Translations under genes and position numbers: made by a program
Shown here: piece by piece, positions 52,481 to 60,598 of the stretch
How positions within the stretch are numbered: position 1 is the first letter of the stretch
How the letters are laid out: each line of letters begins with the position of its first letter
The notes under the pieces: generated by a model
Databases searched by the model: none
The model's input: only the letters and a program-made list of their open reading frames with translations
What the model was told of the DNA's origin: nothing
Assembly: GCA_016212925.1 (NCBI GenBank)
Contig: JACRDF010000025.1
Span: forward strand, 293,101 to 357,100
DNA: 64,000 nucleotides
Source: Desulfomonile tiedjei
GTDB lineage: Bacteria > Desulfobacterota > Desulfomonilia > Desulfomonilales > Desulfomonilaceae
Reading direction: 5' to 3'

Positions 52481-52912
52481 ATGCGATCTTTTCTAATCGC
52501 TGCGGCGGTGTGTATCGTTCTGGCGGCAAGCTTCCCGGGAAAATCGGATGCTGTAGGCTTATACGCCGTAGGCAAGGAGGGATGCAAATGCTCGCCCCTG
52601 GTGGCACGCGGAATCATACCTGATCCCCTCAACCAGCTAAGCGAGGCCTTCGCTTTCTCCCAGATCGCCGTGGCCCTTGATAGGGTTGCGGTCGGCATCA
52701 AGGGCATGGCCGATCAGCTCGAAGCCCCGGCCGTGGCGGCCCTTCCGGACTCTCCCACACCCGAGGAAGATGTTCCCGCTCTGAAGGAGAAAGAGGAAAA
52801 AGAAGCAAAGCCGGCCGCTGTGAAAAAGAAGACCACGAAGACGGCCAAGGCAAAGGCAAAGAAAAAGGTATACAAAAAGAAACGTGTACCGGTGCCTACC
52901 CGCGCTTTGTAG
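52481..52912 (+). CDS. Secreted protein with Lys-rich C-terminus, function unknown
   Basis: 143 residues. Signal peptide MRSFLIAAAVCIVLAASFPG with cleavage near SDA-VGL. A short central domain holds a CKC motif (KEGCKCSPLVARGI) and the helical SEAFAFSQIAVALDRVAV. Residues about 88-135 are low complexity, first acidic (EKEEKEAKP) then strongly basic (KTTKTAKAKAKKKVYKKKR). Such tails bind polyanions such as nucleic acid, LPS or peptidoglycan. A good promoter supports real expression. No family recognised. Confidence 0.75.
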   Translation: MRSFLIAAAVCIVLAASFPGKSDAVGLYAVGKEGCKCSPLVARGIIPDPLNQLSEAFAFSQIAVALDRVAVGIKGMADQLEAPAVAALPDSPTPEEDVPALKEKEEKEAKPAAVKKKTTKTAKAKAKKKVYKKKRVPVPTRAL

Positions 52913-52972
52913 CGTCGGGTTTGGTTGCGCTCACTTTTGATACGAATGCGCGATCAGACGGGTAATATTCTT

Positions 52973-53037
52973 GAAGGCCGGCAGGGAAGCCCGCCACCAC
53001 CCTATCATGGTAGCGGCCGGCGTCCCTGCCGGCCTTC
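52973..53037. repeat. Palindromic repeat after the Lys-rich protein gene
   Basis: GAAGGCCGGCAGGGA and TCCCTGCCGGCCTTC pair across 35 bases. Related to the unit at 18950-18983. Confidence 0.7.
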
Positions 53038-53118
53038 CTTACTTCTATGAAATCGAATTGATATGATTGGGATTTGGGTTACAGAATAGGCCGTTCTTGA
53101 CGCGGGCACGGCCTGCCC

Positions 53119-54126
53119 TTAACTATGATCTACAGGAGCGGTTCCCGGTTCGGAATCCCGGGCGGATTCCCCGGTGGTTGTAGGGTGCCCGGCCACTTTC
53201 CGCGAGTGCCTGCGGGAAGGCTTTCGCCTCCATTTCCGCTGTAGCCAGAATCCTTGTTTCGGGTCTATCCTCAACCACTTCTCGAACTGATCGTGAAACT
53301 GCTGGCTGACGGTGGTCAAGTCTGTTAAGGGATCGCCCGTAAGCTGAAACCGTATCTGATCGCCGAAGATGCTCCGATATTTCCCGTCCCCGATACGGTA
53401 AGTGCATAGCGGCAATATCCAGGCCTCTCCCTGGATAGCCATTCGCGCAAAGACCTCGTTTGCCGGGGCCTTGGTCCCGAAGAAATCCACGAACACGCCC
53501 CTTTCCGCGTCTCCCCTCTGATCTGCAAGGCAGGCCAACATTTGGCCCTCGCGCGTCAATCGGATCAGCTCCTTTATCGATCCCTTGTGAGGAAAGGTCG
53601 TCACTCCAGACTCTTCTCCGCCTCGACTAAAAAAATACCTGGACAGGAATGGGTTCTTCATGCCGGTCGCGATCAGGTTCAGCCGGATACCGAGAAATTT
53701 GATGGTCGCGGCGCTGACCTCGAAACAGCCGAAATGGGAGTTTAATAGACAAATACCGTGGTTTCCCGGCATCATGGCGAGATTATACGGCAGGCGACCT
53801 TCGAAGATGATTCTTTGAGCCATGTCTTCCTGTGTCCATCGTCTCAACAGAAAGAACTCCACAGCCACTTGCCCGACGTGTTCAAAGCTCTGCCGCGCGG
53901 TGGACAAAATCCAAGCCGGTGACCTTTCCTTGCCGAAAGCGATGGTAAGGTTCTCAATCGCGGCCTCCCTGCGATCAGGAACAAGCACGTATATCAATCT
54001 GCCGACGAACCGTCCTGTTGCAAAAGCCCACTTCTCAGGTATGAGATTGAGGACCTCCTCCAGGAGGCGTACCACCAGAAAGACGAGATAATCCAGAATA
54101 AGCCTGAAGGTCAGTCGGCGTTCCAT
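53119..54126 (-). CDS. Lipid A biosynthesis acyltransferase-like (LpxL/HtrB family)
   Basis: 335 residues. One N-terminal hydrophobic anchor (LILDYLVFLVVRLLEEVLNL), then the lysophospholipid acyltransferase fold. The HxxxxE catalytic box is NSHFGCFEVSA (His, Glu). CLADQRGDAERGVFVDFFG matches the family DQ and F-F-G segment; LPLCTYRIGDGKYR follows. It adds a secondary acyl chain to lipid A at the inner membrane. The last 40 residues are basic and disordered. It is downstream of the FHA-cyclase gene by 188 bp on the same strand. Confidence 0.88.
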   Translation of the reverse strand: MERRLTFRLILDYLVFLVVRLLEEVLNLIPEKWAFATGRFVGRLIYVLVPDRREAAIENLTIAFGKERSPAWILSTARQSFEHVGQVAVEFFLLRRWTQEDMAQRIIFEGRLPYNLAMMPGNHGICLLNSHFGCFEVSAATIKFLGIRLNLIATGMKNPFLSRYFFSRGGEESGVTTFPHKGSIKELIRLTREGQMLACLADQRGDAERGVFVDFFGTKAPANEVFARMAIQGEAWILPLCTYRIGDGKYRSIFGDQIRFQLTGDPLTDLTTVSQQFHDQFEKWLRIDPKQGFWLQRKWRRKPSRRHSRKVAGHPTTTGESARDSEPGTAPVDHS

Positions 54127-54314
54127 AATTGGGTGCCCCGCTCAAAGTTTCGGCACAATACCACAGGTGGGGATGTCTTCAAAGGAGATGATGATATTAC
54201 AGCGAGTATTTCCGAGGATCGGCAGGCGCATATTTGGTGCCGAAACATTGAAGGATCGGCGTCGCGGAGGGAAAGTGAACGCTGGCAAACAATCGTGAGC
54301 CGTTCCGGATTCGT

Positions 54315-55937
54315 TCACAGAAAGCCCTTCACCTCAAAAAGCCTCAACTTGCCCTTCAGTCCCTTCAGGGCTCTGGTCCCAACCTTTTCCAAGACAAAGA
54401 GGTTCTTGTCTTTAATTTGGTCATAGGTCTCTTGACCGACGAGGATCTGGTCAGGTTCCGCGGACTGCGAAATCCTGGAAGCCACATTAACAGCGTGGCC
54501 CAGGACGGTGTAATCCATCCTTTCGTCCGAGCCGAAGTTGCCGACAATTGCCGGACCTGTATTGATGCCGTAGCGCACCCGAAATCGCAGATCAAAAGGC
54601 AGGCTCGAGACATCCTCCGAAAGGACCTCTCGGATCCGCAGAGCCGACCGTATCGCACGTACCGGAGCGTCTTCTTGCTGCAAGGGTGCGCCGAAAATGG
54701 CCATTGCCGCATCTCCTATGAATTTGTCCAGCGTGCCCTGCTCATGAAAGACCGCGCGATTCACCGTGGTGCAAAAGAGGTTGAGCACCTCCTGAAGCTG
54801 GCGAGGTGTGCTGGTCTCGCACAACGTAGTAAACCCCACAATGTCGCAAAAAAAGATGCTGGCAACTGTTTCTTTGACTTCCAGATCGGCCATGCCCTCT
54901 ACAATCAGATCCACCACCCGTGACGAATGGAAGCGTCTCAGGTTCTCGCGGATTACCGCGCTCTTGACAGCTTCTTCTCGCAGCCTTTCAGTAAGTTTCC
55001 ACCGCTGTATGGCAAGGGCCGCCTGATGGCCGATGGCCGTCAGCAGGTCCAGGTCCTCGGGATTGAAGCCCCCGATGATGTCCAATCGATCCACATAAAG
55101 TACACCCAGGATCACGCGGTCTTCCCAGATCGGTGCCGCCATTACCGACCGGATGCCGTCAATGACCACGCTGTCTCCCATCTCGAAACGCGGGTCTTCC
55201 AACGCGTTGTCGGTCAATACCGAAACACGATCGCCAAGTATTCGGTTGATTATGGTCGTGCTGACCGGCCGGACGATTCCTTCCCCATCTGCGGTTCGCT
55301 GCTTTCTGGGAACGGGTATGGGGTCTTTTTCTTTGAGAAGGATCGTTGCCTGGGATGGAGAAAAGATCTCGAAGATCTGATCCATGATGTAGTCGAGGAT
55401 TTCTTCGAGGTCCTTGGTAGCTACCAGTTGCTCGGTAATACTGTATAGAGTGAGCAGGTTCCTATTTAAGCGCTCGCGGCGAACCTTCGTGGGGACCGGT
55501 GTCGGCTCGCTTGAAGTCTCAGACAGGTAATTGCTGATCATGCCGAGAGGCTTCATCACATTTTCGGTCTCATGCTTGTGAACGAAGGTCTCCTGCTGGA
55601 GCTGCGTCATGTCGAGAGTTTGGCTTTGCAAGGGAATGTTCGCAGAGGCTTCCGGTTGGAAAATAAGCCGAAACGGTCCGATCTGTAGGACATCTCCCTC
55701 CTTGATGCCGCGTCGGTTCTTGATTCTACGACCGTTCACCCAGGTGCCGTTAAGGCTGTCCAAATCCTTCACTACGACCCTTTGCCCCTCCTGCAATATC
55801 AGGCAGTGGTTCCGCGAAACCATGTTGTCCATCAGGCAAAGGTCACATTTTTCCTGACGCCCCACCACTGTCCGGTGAGCTGTAAAGGACTGCTCTACCT
55901 CTTGACCGTCAGGTCGAACGATTGTGAGCTGGAACAT
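54315..55937 (-). CDS. FHA-GAF-class III adenylate/guanylate cyclase
   Basis: 540 residues. FHA domain, about 1-95: VVGRQEKCDLCL, MVSRNHCLI and SLNGTWVNG are the phosphothreonine-binding loops. GAF domain, about 160-315. Class III cyclase domain, about 350-535: metal Asp365 (FCDIVGFT) and Asp409 (FIGDAAMAIFG), substrate residues Lys405 and Asp475 (DYTVLG), transition-state Asn484 and Arg488 (NVASRIS). All catalytic residues are present, and the Lys/Asp pair predicts cAMP. The FHA domain implies control by a Ser/Thr kinase. Located 130 bp downstream of the PilZ gene within the signalling cluster. Confidence 0.93.
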   Translation of the reverse strand: MFQLTIVRPDGQEVEQSFTAHRTVVGRQEKCDLCLMDNMVSRNHCLILQEGQRVVVKDLDSLNGTWVNGRRIKNRRGIKEGDVLQIGPFRLIFQPEASANIPLQSQTLDMTQLQQETFVHKHETENVMKPLGMISNYLSETSSEPTPVPTKVRRERLNRNLLTLYSITEQLVATKDLEEILDYIMDQIFEIFSPSQATILLKEKDPIPVPRKQRTADGEGIVRPVSTTIINRILGDRVSVLTDNALEDPRFEMGDSVVIDGIRSVMAAPIWEDRVILGVLYVDRLDIIGGFNPEDLDLLTAIGHQAALAIQRWKLTERLREEAVKSAVIRENLRRFHSSRVVDLIVEGMADLEVKETVASIFFCDIVGFTTLCETSTPRQLQEVLNLFCTTVNRAVFHEQGTLDKFIGDAAMAIFGAPLQQEDAPVRAIRSALRIREVLSEDVSSLPFDLRFRVRYGINTGPAIVGNFGSDERMDYTVLGHAVNVASRISQSAEPDQILVGQETYDQIKDKNLFVLEKVGTRALKGLKGKLRLFEVKGFL

Positions 55938-56067
55938 CTTTATTCCCGAACCGACCCCTCTGTGCCCTGTAACAAGGCCTATGATACGGATTTGCTTTCA
56001 AACAGAGAAGGTTTTTTTGAGCTACGAATCTCTTCTTACCGTGATGAGTTCCAAATCTTCGGCATGG

Positions 56068-56433
56068 TCAACCCAGAGTGATGAAATCTATCAGCTTGGT
56101 CAGGCTCTCCCTCGATTCAGCACTGATATTGACTATCTCGAACCCCGAAACGTAATACCCCTGGGGATTTTCCCTTCTGCTCCACCTGCAGACCGCATCA
56201 AACTCCAAGGGAGCGCTCTTGATGTAATCCGACGCCTGAATTATTAAAGTCCGGGTGGTGTTGGCCTCCACTTGGACCCCGAACAACTGTACCCCACTAT
56301 CAGTGATATCCTGAACAAGCCCGAGAAATCTCCTTGACTGCCCATCGTAAGCGGGGATCTTGAACAACATATATTTTCTGGTGGCTCTCCTGCGATTGTC
56401 GGCCGATCCCGTGGGATTCTCCACGCTCATCAT
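56068..56433 (-). CDS. PilZ-domain protein
   Basis: About 121 residues from the ATG at 56433, which follows CAGGAG; an ATG at 56454 lacks such a site. The PilZ c-di-GMP motifs are present: RRRATRK (RxxxR) near the N-terminus and DITDSGVQLFG (D/NxSxxG), followed by the beta-barrel (FDAVCRWSRRENPQGYYVSG). A single-domain c-di-GMP receptor. Same strand as the FHA-cyclase (downstream) and the MglA operon (upstream, 324 bp away). Confidence 0.9.
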   Translation of the reverse strand: MMSVENPTGSADNRRRATRKYMLFKIPAYDGQSRRFLGLVQDITDSGVQLFGVQVEANTTRTLIIQASDYIKSAPLEFDAVCRWSRRENPQGYYVSGFEIVNISAESRESLTKLIDFITLG

Positions 56434-56454
56434 TTGCTCCTGAGACATTTTCAT

Positions 56455-56778
56455 CCGTGTACGAAAAGTAAGCGTCCCTTCCCTACACGGGCCGTTATAA
56501 TCTTAACCTCTTCCGACGCCATTCGTCCAGCATTTCAAGTCTGTACCGTGAACTTAAGTTGCCGAGCGGAAAAACACAAAATATTTTTGTGCAGGATTTC
56601 TCCTCTCATTCCAAAATGGCTCTTCGTCCCCCCCTGACAAAGAGGGTAGGGCACCAGCTTCCTCGCACCCTTTTTCTAATTAGAGGGGTACAGGGGAATT
56701 TTTTCTGATCTTGCCCCCCTAACTAGATTGTTACACTTATTCGAGTATGTTGGCCACGTGCGGTATCGGCCCTGGCCG
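56455..56778. other. Spacer between PilZ and the 418-aa protein gene
   Basis: 324 bp with no ORF of coding character. A stretch near 56636-56705 holds CCCTTTTTCTAATTAGAGGG and GGTACAGGGGAATTTTTT, possibly stem-forming. No clear terminator or promoter. Confidence 0.4.
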
Positions 56779-58035
56779 TCAGGCTGATGGAACCGAACTT
56801 TTGGCTTTTTTCTCCACCTTCTGCCTGTGTGTTTTTTCGAGGATGCGGTCAAATGATCGGGTGACAAGAAATCTGAACGACCTGATAAGGTTCTCGGGAT
56901 CTCTTACACGTTTCAGTCCGTTTGCCAGCGAATGGCTGGCTTTGATCAGAGTCGACGCGTGAGCGTCTACCAGGTTGGCAAAGGATTCCGGGTCCTTGAT
57001 CTCCAGTTCGCTTAGGATAGCCGGCCTTCGATCAAGCAATCCTTCCGCTTTTCGCACGGCGGATTTGTAGCGTTCGTACCGGGTCAGTATTTGATGAAAA
57101 GCACGCAACGGATCTTCGCCCGGCGAGACCAGAATTCTCTCCAGAAACTCGGTAACTTCCAGGAGAAACCGGATTGATTCCGGGTGGGCTCGCGCCATCC
57201 GCTTCACCACGTAATCCAGGACCACCCGCATGGACATTGCGGCAAAATCGACCGTGACATTCTCTTGGAACCGCGTTCTCACCCTATGAAGCTCGTTGGC
57301 CAATACCGTGACTGAGCGCCTGGAGACCTCCCATTCGAGTGTGAGGATGGCCTCTTGAAGTTTTCTGAGGGCCAGGGCGTCGTCCTTGGAAAGTTCCTTC
57401 GCAGGCGCGGGAACGGGTCTTTTTTCAGGCTTGGCCTCTGCTGCCTCCGCTGCCTCCTCCGCCTTGGCCGTCTCATCATACATGGTGTGCATGTGGCGGC
57501 CGATTTCCATAGCCATGACGTCATCGTAGGTCAGATCGGCCTGCCGCGTGCTTCTCATTTTCTCCCGAGGCATCTCTGACAATGCCTTCCCCGCGAAATC
57601 AACGCGGTCGGAATACGATTGTTCCGGCCCGGGATAGTAGTCCAACTGGTCTTCGTTCGGGGAATCCGACATCCTGAGTTGAGCCGTCTCGGGTGGCGGA
57701 GTCTCCGGCTCCTCCACAAATAAGGTGTCCACAGCCAGGTCAATGGCCTGGTCTATTTCGGGATCTCCCGATGTGACGGTCGTCGGTTGGCTCAGATGCT
57801 TAACGGGAGTTGGTTCAAAGGAAGTCATGAAAAGCGAGTCCACTGCCTCATCCAGAGAAACACTGGCAGCGGCTTTTGGGGCGGCACTATCTATGGCACT
57901 TCGATCCGACGAGTCATCACGGGTTTGAGCGAATCCGGACGGACCTCCCTCATTCGAGGGGGCTTCCACAAAGTAGGTGTCCACCGCTTCTTCAATTAGT
58001 GTATCCAGCTCGTCAATCTCGTCTCTCTTGGCCAT
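56779..58035 (-). CDS. Uncharacterised protein with three AVDxxF motifs, in the MglA operon
   Basis: 418 residues from the ATG at 58035, 16-20 bp after the MglA stop. The first 200 residues are acidic and probably disordered, and carry three copies of a short amphipathic motif: LDTLIEEAVDTYFV (about 11-24), LDEAVDSLFM (62-71) and IDQAIDLAVDTLFV (95-108). A Glu/Ala-rich coiled coil follows (AKAEEAAEAAEAK). The C-terminal half is all-helical (SKDDALALRKLQEAILTLEW onward) with basic ends. No known domain recognised. Co-expression with the GTPase and Roadblock protein suggests an effector or scaffold, the motifs being possible docking sites (inference). Confidence 0.8.
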   Translation of the reverse strand: MAKRDEIDELDTLIEEAVDTYFVEAPSNEGGPSGFAQTRDDSSDRSAIDSAAPKAAASVSLDEAVDSLFMTSFEPTPVKHLSQPTTVTSGDPEIDQAIDLAVDTLFVEEPETPPPETAQLRMSDSPNEDQLDYYPGPEQSYSDRVDFAGKALSEMPREKMRSTRQADLTYDDVMAMEIGRHMHTMYDETAKAEEAAEAAEAKPEKRPVPAPAKELSKDDALALRKLQEAILTLEWEVSRRSVTVLANELHRVRTRFQENVTVDFAAMSMRVVLDYVVKRMARAHPESIRFLLEVTEFLERILVSPGEDPLRAFHQILTRYERYKSAVRKAEGLLDRRPAILSELEIKDPESFANLVDAHASTLIKASHSLANGLKRVRDPENLIRSFRFLVTRSFDRILEKTHRQKVEKKAKSSVPSA

Positions 58036-58054
58036 CAATTCACCCGCATGGATT

Positions 58055-58669
58055 TTAGGTTCTGAGTTTATGATGGACGGACTTAATTGTTATCTTGCTT
58101 ACCTCACGCAATGTATCAAAAACGCCAGGGCCCTGAAGCGCGCTGGCCATTACAGTGGGGGCAGGGGTCTTGAGCAGTGCGTTCAAGTCGCGGTTGAGGA
58201 CCGACTCCTCGAGGACCGGAATAACACTGCCTTCCAGGTCACGCTTGTTGAACTGGAGGACAAGGGGCAGTTCGTCAAGATCCAAGTTGTCGTCAGCGAG
58301 ATTCTCGCGGAGATTCTGCAAGCTCTCTACGTTGGCCTGCTGCTGAACTTCCATGGAGTCAGCGACAAAAACAACCCCGTCAACCCCTTTTAAGACCATT
58401 TTGCGGCTCTCGTTGTACAAAACCTGGCCGGGGACCGTATAGAGTTGAACCCTGATACTAAACCCTCGTATCTTTCCGAGCGACAGGGGTAGAAAATCAA
58501 AGAAAAGTGTTTTGTCACCTCTGGTGTCTATGGAGATCATTTTCCCCATGAACTGAGCGTTCATCTTTTGATTGACGTACAGCAAATTGGTGGTCTTGCC
58601 GCACCGACCCGGTCCGTAGTAAACGATTTTAACCTGTATTTCCTTTGCGCTTTTGTTTATGAATGCCAT
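58055..58669 (-). CDS. mglA: MglA-like small Ras-family GTPase
   Basis: 204 residues. G1/Walker A YYGPGRCGKTTNLLYV; the conserved MglA block KTLFFDFLPLSLG; G3 YTVPGQVLYNESRK, with a non-Ras DxxG replacement typical of MglA; GVDGVVFVADS; and G4 LQFNKRDL. MglA cycles between GTP and GDP states and sets front-rear polarity in Myxococcus, with MglB as GAP. Here the Roadblock gene lies directly upstream (2 bp gap) and the 418-aa protein downstream, a compact operon. A polarity or surface-organelle role is inferred from the family, not shown. Confidence 0.93.
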   Translation of the reverse strand: MAFINKSAKEIQVKIVYYGPGRCGKTTNLLYVNQKMNAQFMGKMISIDTRGDKTLFFDFLPLSLGKIRGFSIRVQLYTVPGQVLYNESRKMVLKGVDGVVFVADSMEVQQQANVESLQNLRENLADDNLDLDELPLVLQFNKRDLEGSVIPVLEESVLNRDLNALLKTPAPTVMASALQGPGVFDTLREVSKITIKSVHHKLRT

Positions 58670-58671
58670 CT

Positions 58672-59508
58672 TCAGCCCTCCCTTTTGGGGAGCTTCTTTG
58701 CAAGGACTGTGACTACCTCTGCAATTTTGAGCCTCACCAATCCTAGCGAAAGAGCGTTATTGAAGATGGTGACAATTATGTATTCATCACCGACTCGGCT
58801 GAAATGGAACGATTCACTATGCCCTTTATAAAACAGTAGGACAAAGTCCCTCTCTCCGATCAGCCGGGCAATCTGTTCGGTTGCCGCGAAGTTGGCCGCG
58901 GCCACCGCGGCCAAGGACACAGCGTCCAGTTCGATCTTATTCCCCATGTTGACGATCAGAGACCCCGCGTTGTCAATAACCAGTATTGATGAGATTCCTT
59001 CTGTCATGACCTCGCTGCTGAGGTAATTCCTTACGTCGTTCAACACGTCAATACTGACAACAATGTCTGCGCTGCGGCCGGCCTTGATTCTTTCCACTTT
59101 GTCCAGTTCCTGGTCCAACAGGTCCTTGCCAAGGAACCGCTCAACCACGGACGGAGTGCGCTGCCCCGCGACCTCTTCCAGTTTGGCGAGGCAGGAGGTA
59201 AAGGACTGGACTAGACTCTCTTGCAGCGTCTCGCCGGAGGTCAGAGCTGAGAGCATCTGCGAGTGGGGGTCCAGTCTCCCCTTCAGTTCTTTGTTACCCA
59301 GATGTTCCGCCGCAGAGTTAAGAATCTCCAAGAGTTTCTGCAACTTGTGGAGCGATTCCGGAGATTTGCCCGGGCTGACTTGGAGATCCTGGATCACCTG
59401 GCGACCGGTGTCTATGTAGGCCCACAGGAGCGCCGGGAGCTTGCCGAAGATCTCCACTTTTTCCGCCCCCTGAAAGATGTCCTCAATACCGAGATCTTGT
59501 GCCGTCAT
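58672..59508 (-). CDS. Roadblock/LC7-domain protein with N-terminal helical extension (MglB-like)
   Basis: 278 residues. The C-terminal ~110 residues form a Roadblock/LC7 domain: VLNDVRNYLSSEVMTEGISS, ILVIDNAGSLIVNMGN, LAAVAAANFAATEQIARLIG and FHFSRVGDEYIIVTIFNN. The first 150 residues are helical (FGKLPALLWAYIDTGRQVI, LHKLQKLLEILNSAAEHLG) and not part of classical MglB, which is about 160 residues. It may be the GAP or a platform for the GTPase encoded 2 bp downstream. The extension is the unusual feature and could give the protein its own localisation or partner. Confidence 0.9.
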   Translation of the reverse strand: MTAQDLGIEDIFQGAEKVEIFGKLPALLWAYIDTGRQVIQDLQVSPGKSPESLHKLQKLLEILNSAAEHLGNKELKGRLDPHSQMLSALTSGETLQESLVQSFTSCLAKLEEVAGQRTPSVVERFLGKDLLDQELDKVERIKAGRSADIVVSIDVLNDVRNYLSSEVMTEGISSILVIDNAGSLIVNMGNKIELDAVSLAAVAAANFAATEQIARLIGERDFVLLFYKGHSESFHFSRVGDEYIIVTIFNNALSLGLVRLKIAEVVTVLAKKLPKREG

Positions 59509-59548
59509 TTCCGTTTAGTCCTTTGATATTACTGAACCAGACGCGCGG

Positions 59549-59578
59549 ATGATACCAATGTTCGTTCAAACGTGTAAA
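59549..59578 (-). promoter_or_regulatory. Candidate promoter of the Roadblock-MglA operon
   Basis: On the minus strand: TTTACA at 59573-59578, an 18-base spacer, TATCAT at 59549-59554. The transcript would start about 35 bases before the Roadblock ATG. Confidence 0.45.
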
Positions 59579-59826
59579 ACGCGAGGAGCCCACGTGCCGC
59601 CAGGTTTGGGAAAAGGCCTTCCCTGTGAGTCATATGTTTGAAAACATATTCGTATGAGTCCGTCCATCTCCGGCCGGCTCTGCTATTGCTCCCAGCACCG
59701 AACTCCCAAAAGGGTCCTGGAAAACCTCCATCGGTCTTCCCCTGAGCGAAGCCTTTCGTTAACTAGTCTTCGCTCTCTGTTGCATCCCGAACTTTAGCAC
59801 ATAGCTCGGTTTTTTTGGAGGCTTAT

Positions 59827-60265
59827 CTCAAAAAACCTCTTTCTGCAAAGAGAACTTTTCGCAGAGGAGTGTTTTTCTTGTGTCTCTGTTGCTCTTCGGC
59901 TCTTTAAAAACGAGAAAGAACTCGAATGATGCGGTTCTCCAGCGAACCGCGGAATCACCACGTCCTACGCACTGAATGACCGGCAGGATGCCGGTCCTAC
60001 CGAAAACGAGATTGCTTCGGCCGGGTGGCCCGGACGTCACACGTCCAGGTCGCGAAGCGACAAGAGTTGTATTTTTTTGCGCACCTTTCCAGTGCCGGAG
60101 TTCATCTGGTTCCCAGGCTCTGCCTGGGAACGAGAACCAAATTCCTATGAAAGGCCCATAGCTGAAAGGAGACATGGGTTCGTTGTTTCATGGTGCCACG
60201 GATGTGCGCAGCTCATCCGTGCACGGACACGGACGAGCCTAGCTGCACCTCCGTGGCACCAATAC
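59827..60265. repeat. Mixed palindromic repeats upstream of the Roadblock operon
   Basis: CCGGCAGGATGCCGG, GGTCGCGAAGCGACAAGAG (shared with 4733), TTCCCAGGCTCTGCCTGGGA, and GGTGCCACGGA...TCCGTGGCACC at about 60200-60263. No gene in 59580-60598. Confidence 0.7.
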
Positions 60266-60329
60266 GGAACGAAGGCATTTTCATCCTTCATTGTGGCGCT
60301 TCCCGTCATGAAAGTTGGTAGGATACGGA

Positions 60330-60465
60330 TTCGCTTTCAAACGGTGAAGATTGTTTGATCCAAAATCAGCACTGACCTGGTTCCCGGGTCAGTGGCACCC
60401 AACAGCCAATCAGCATCGGCCTTCGGGTGCCACGGACCTGAGGTCACTCAGGTCCGTGCGGGATC
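60330..60465. repeat. Long dispersed repeat, copy 2 (inverted relative to 27914)
   Basis: CGCTTTCAAACGGTGAAGAT, CAGCACTGACCTGGTTCCCG, GGCACCCAACAGCCAATCAG, and CACGGACCTGAGGTCACTCA in the same order as the reverse complement of 27914-28051. Substitutions occur mainly in hairpin loops. Confidence 0.8.
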
Positions 60466-60598
60466 TACCTGATCCTTCAGTGCTTGAACGCGACCTGGTA
60501 TGAGAGACATTCAGGTGGAGACCCTGTACGACCTCATCTACATTGTGGGCTCTTTCGTGCAATCCCGAAGGACTGGCTTCAAGCAACCACGCGCGGAA

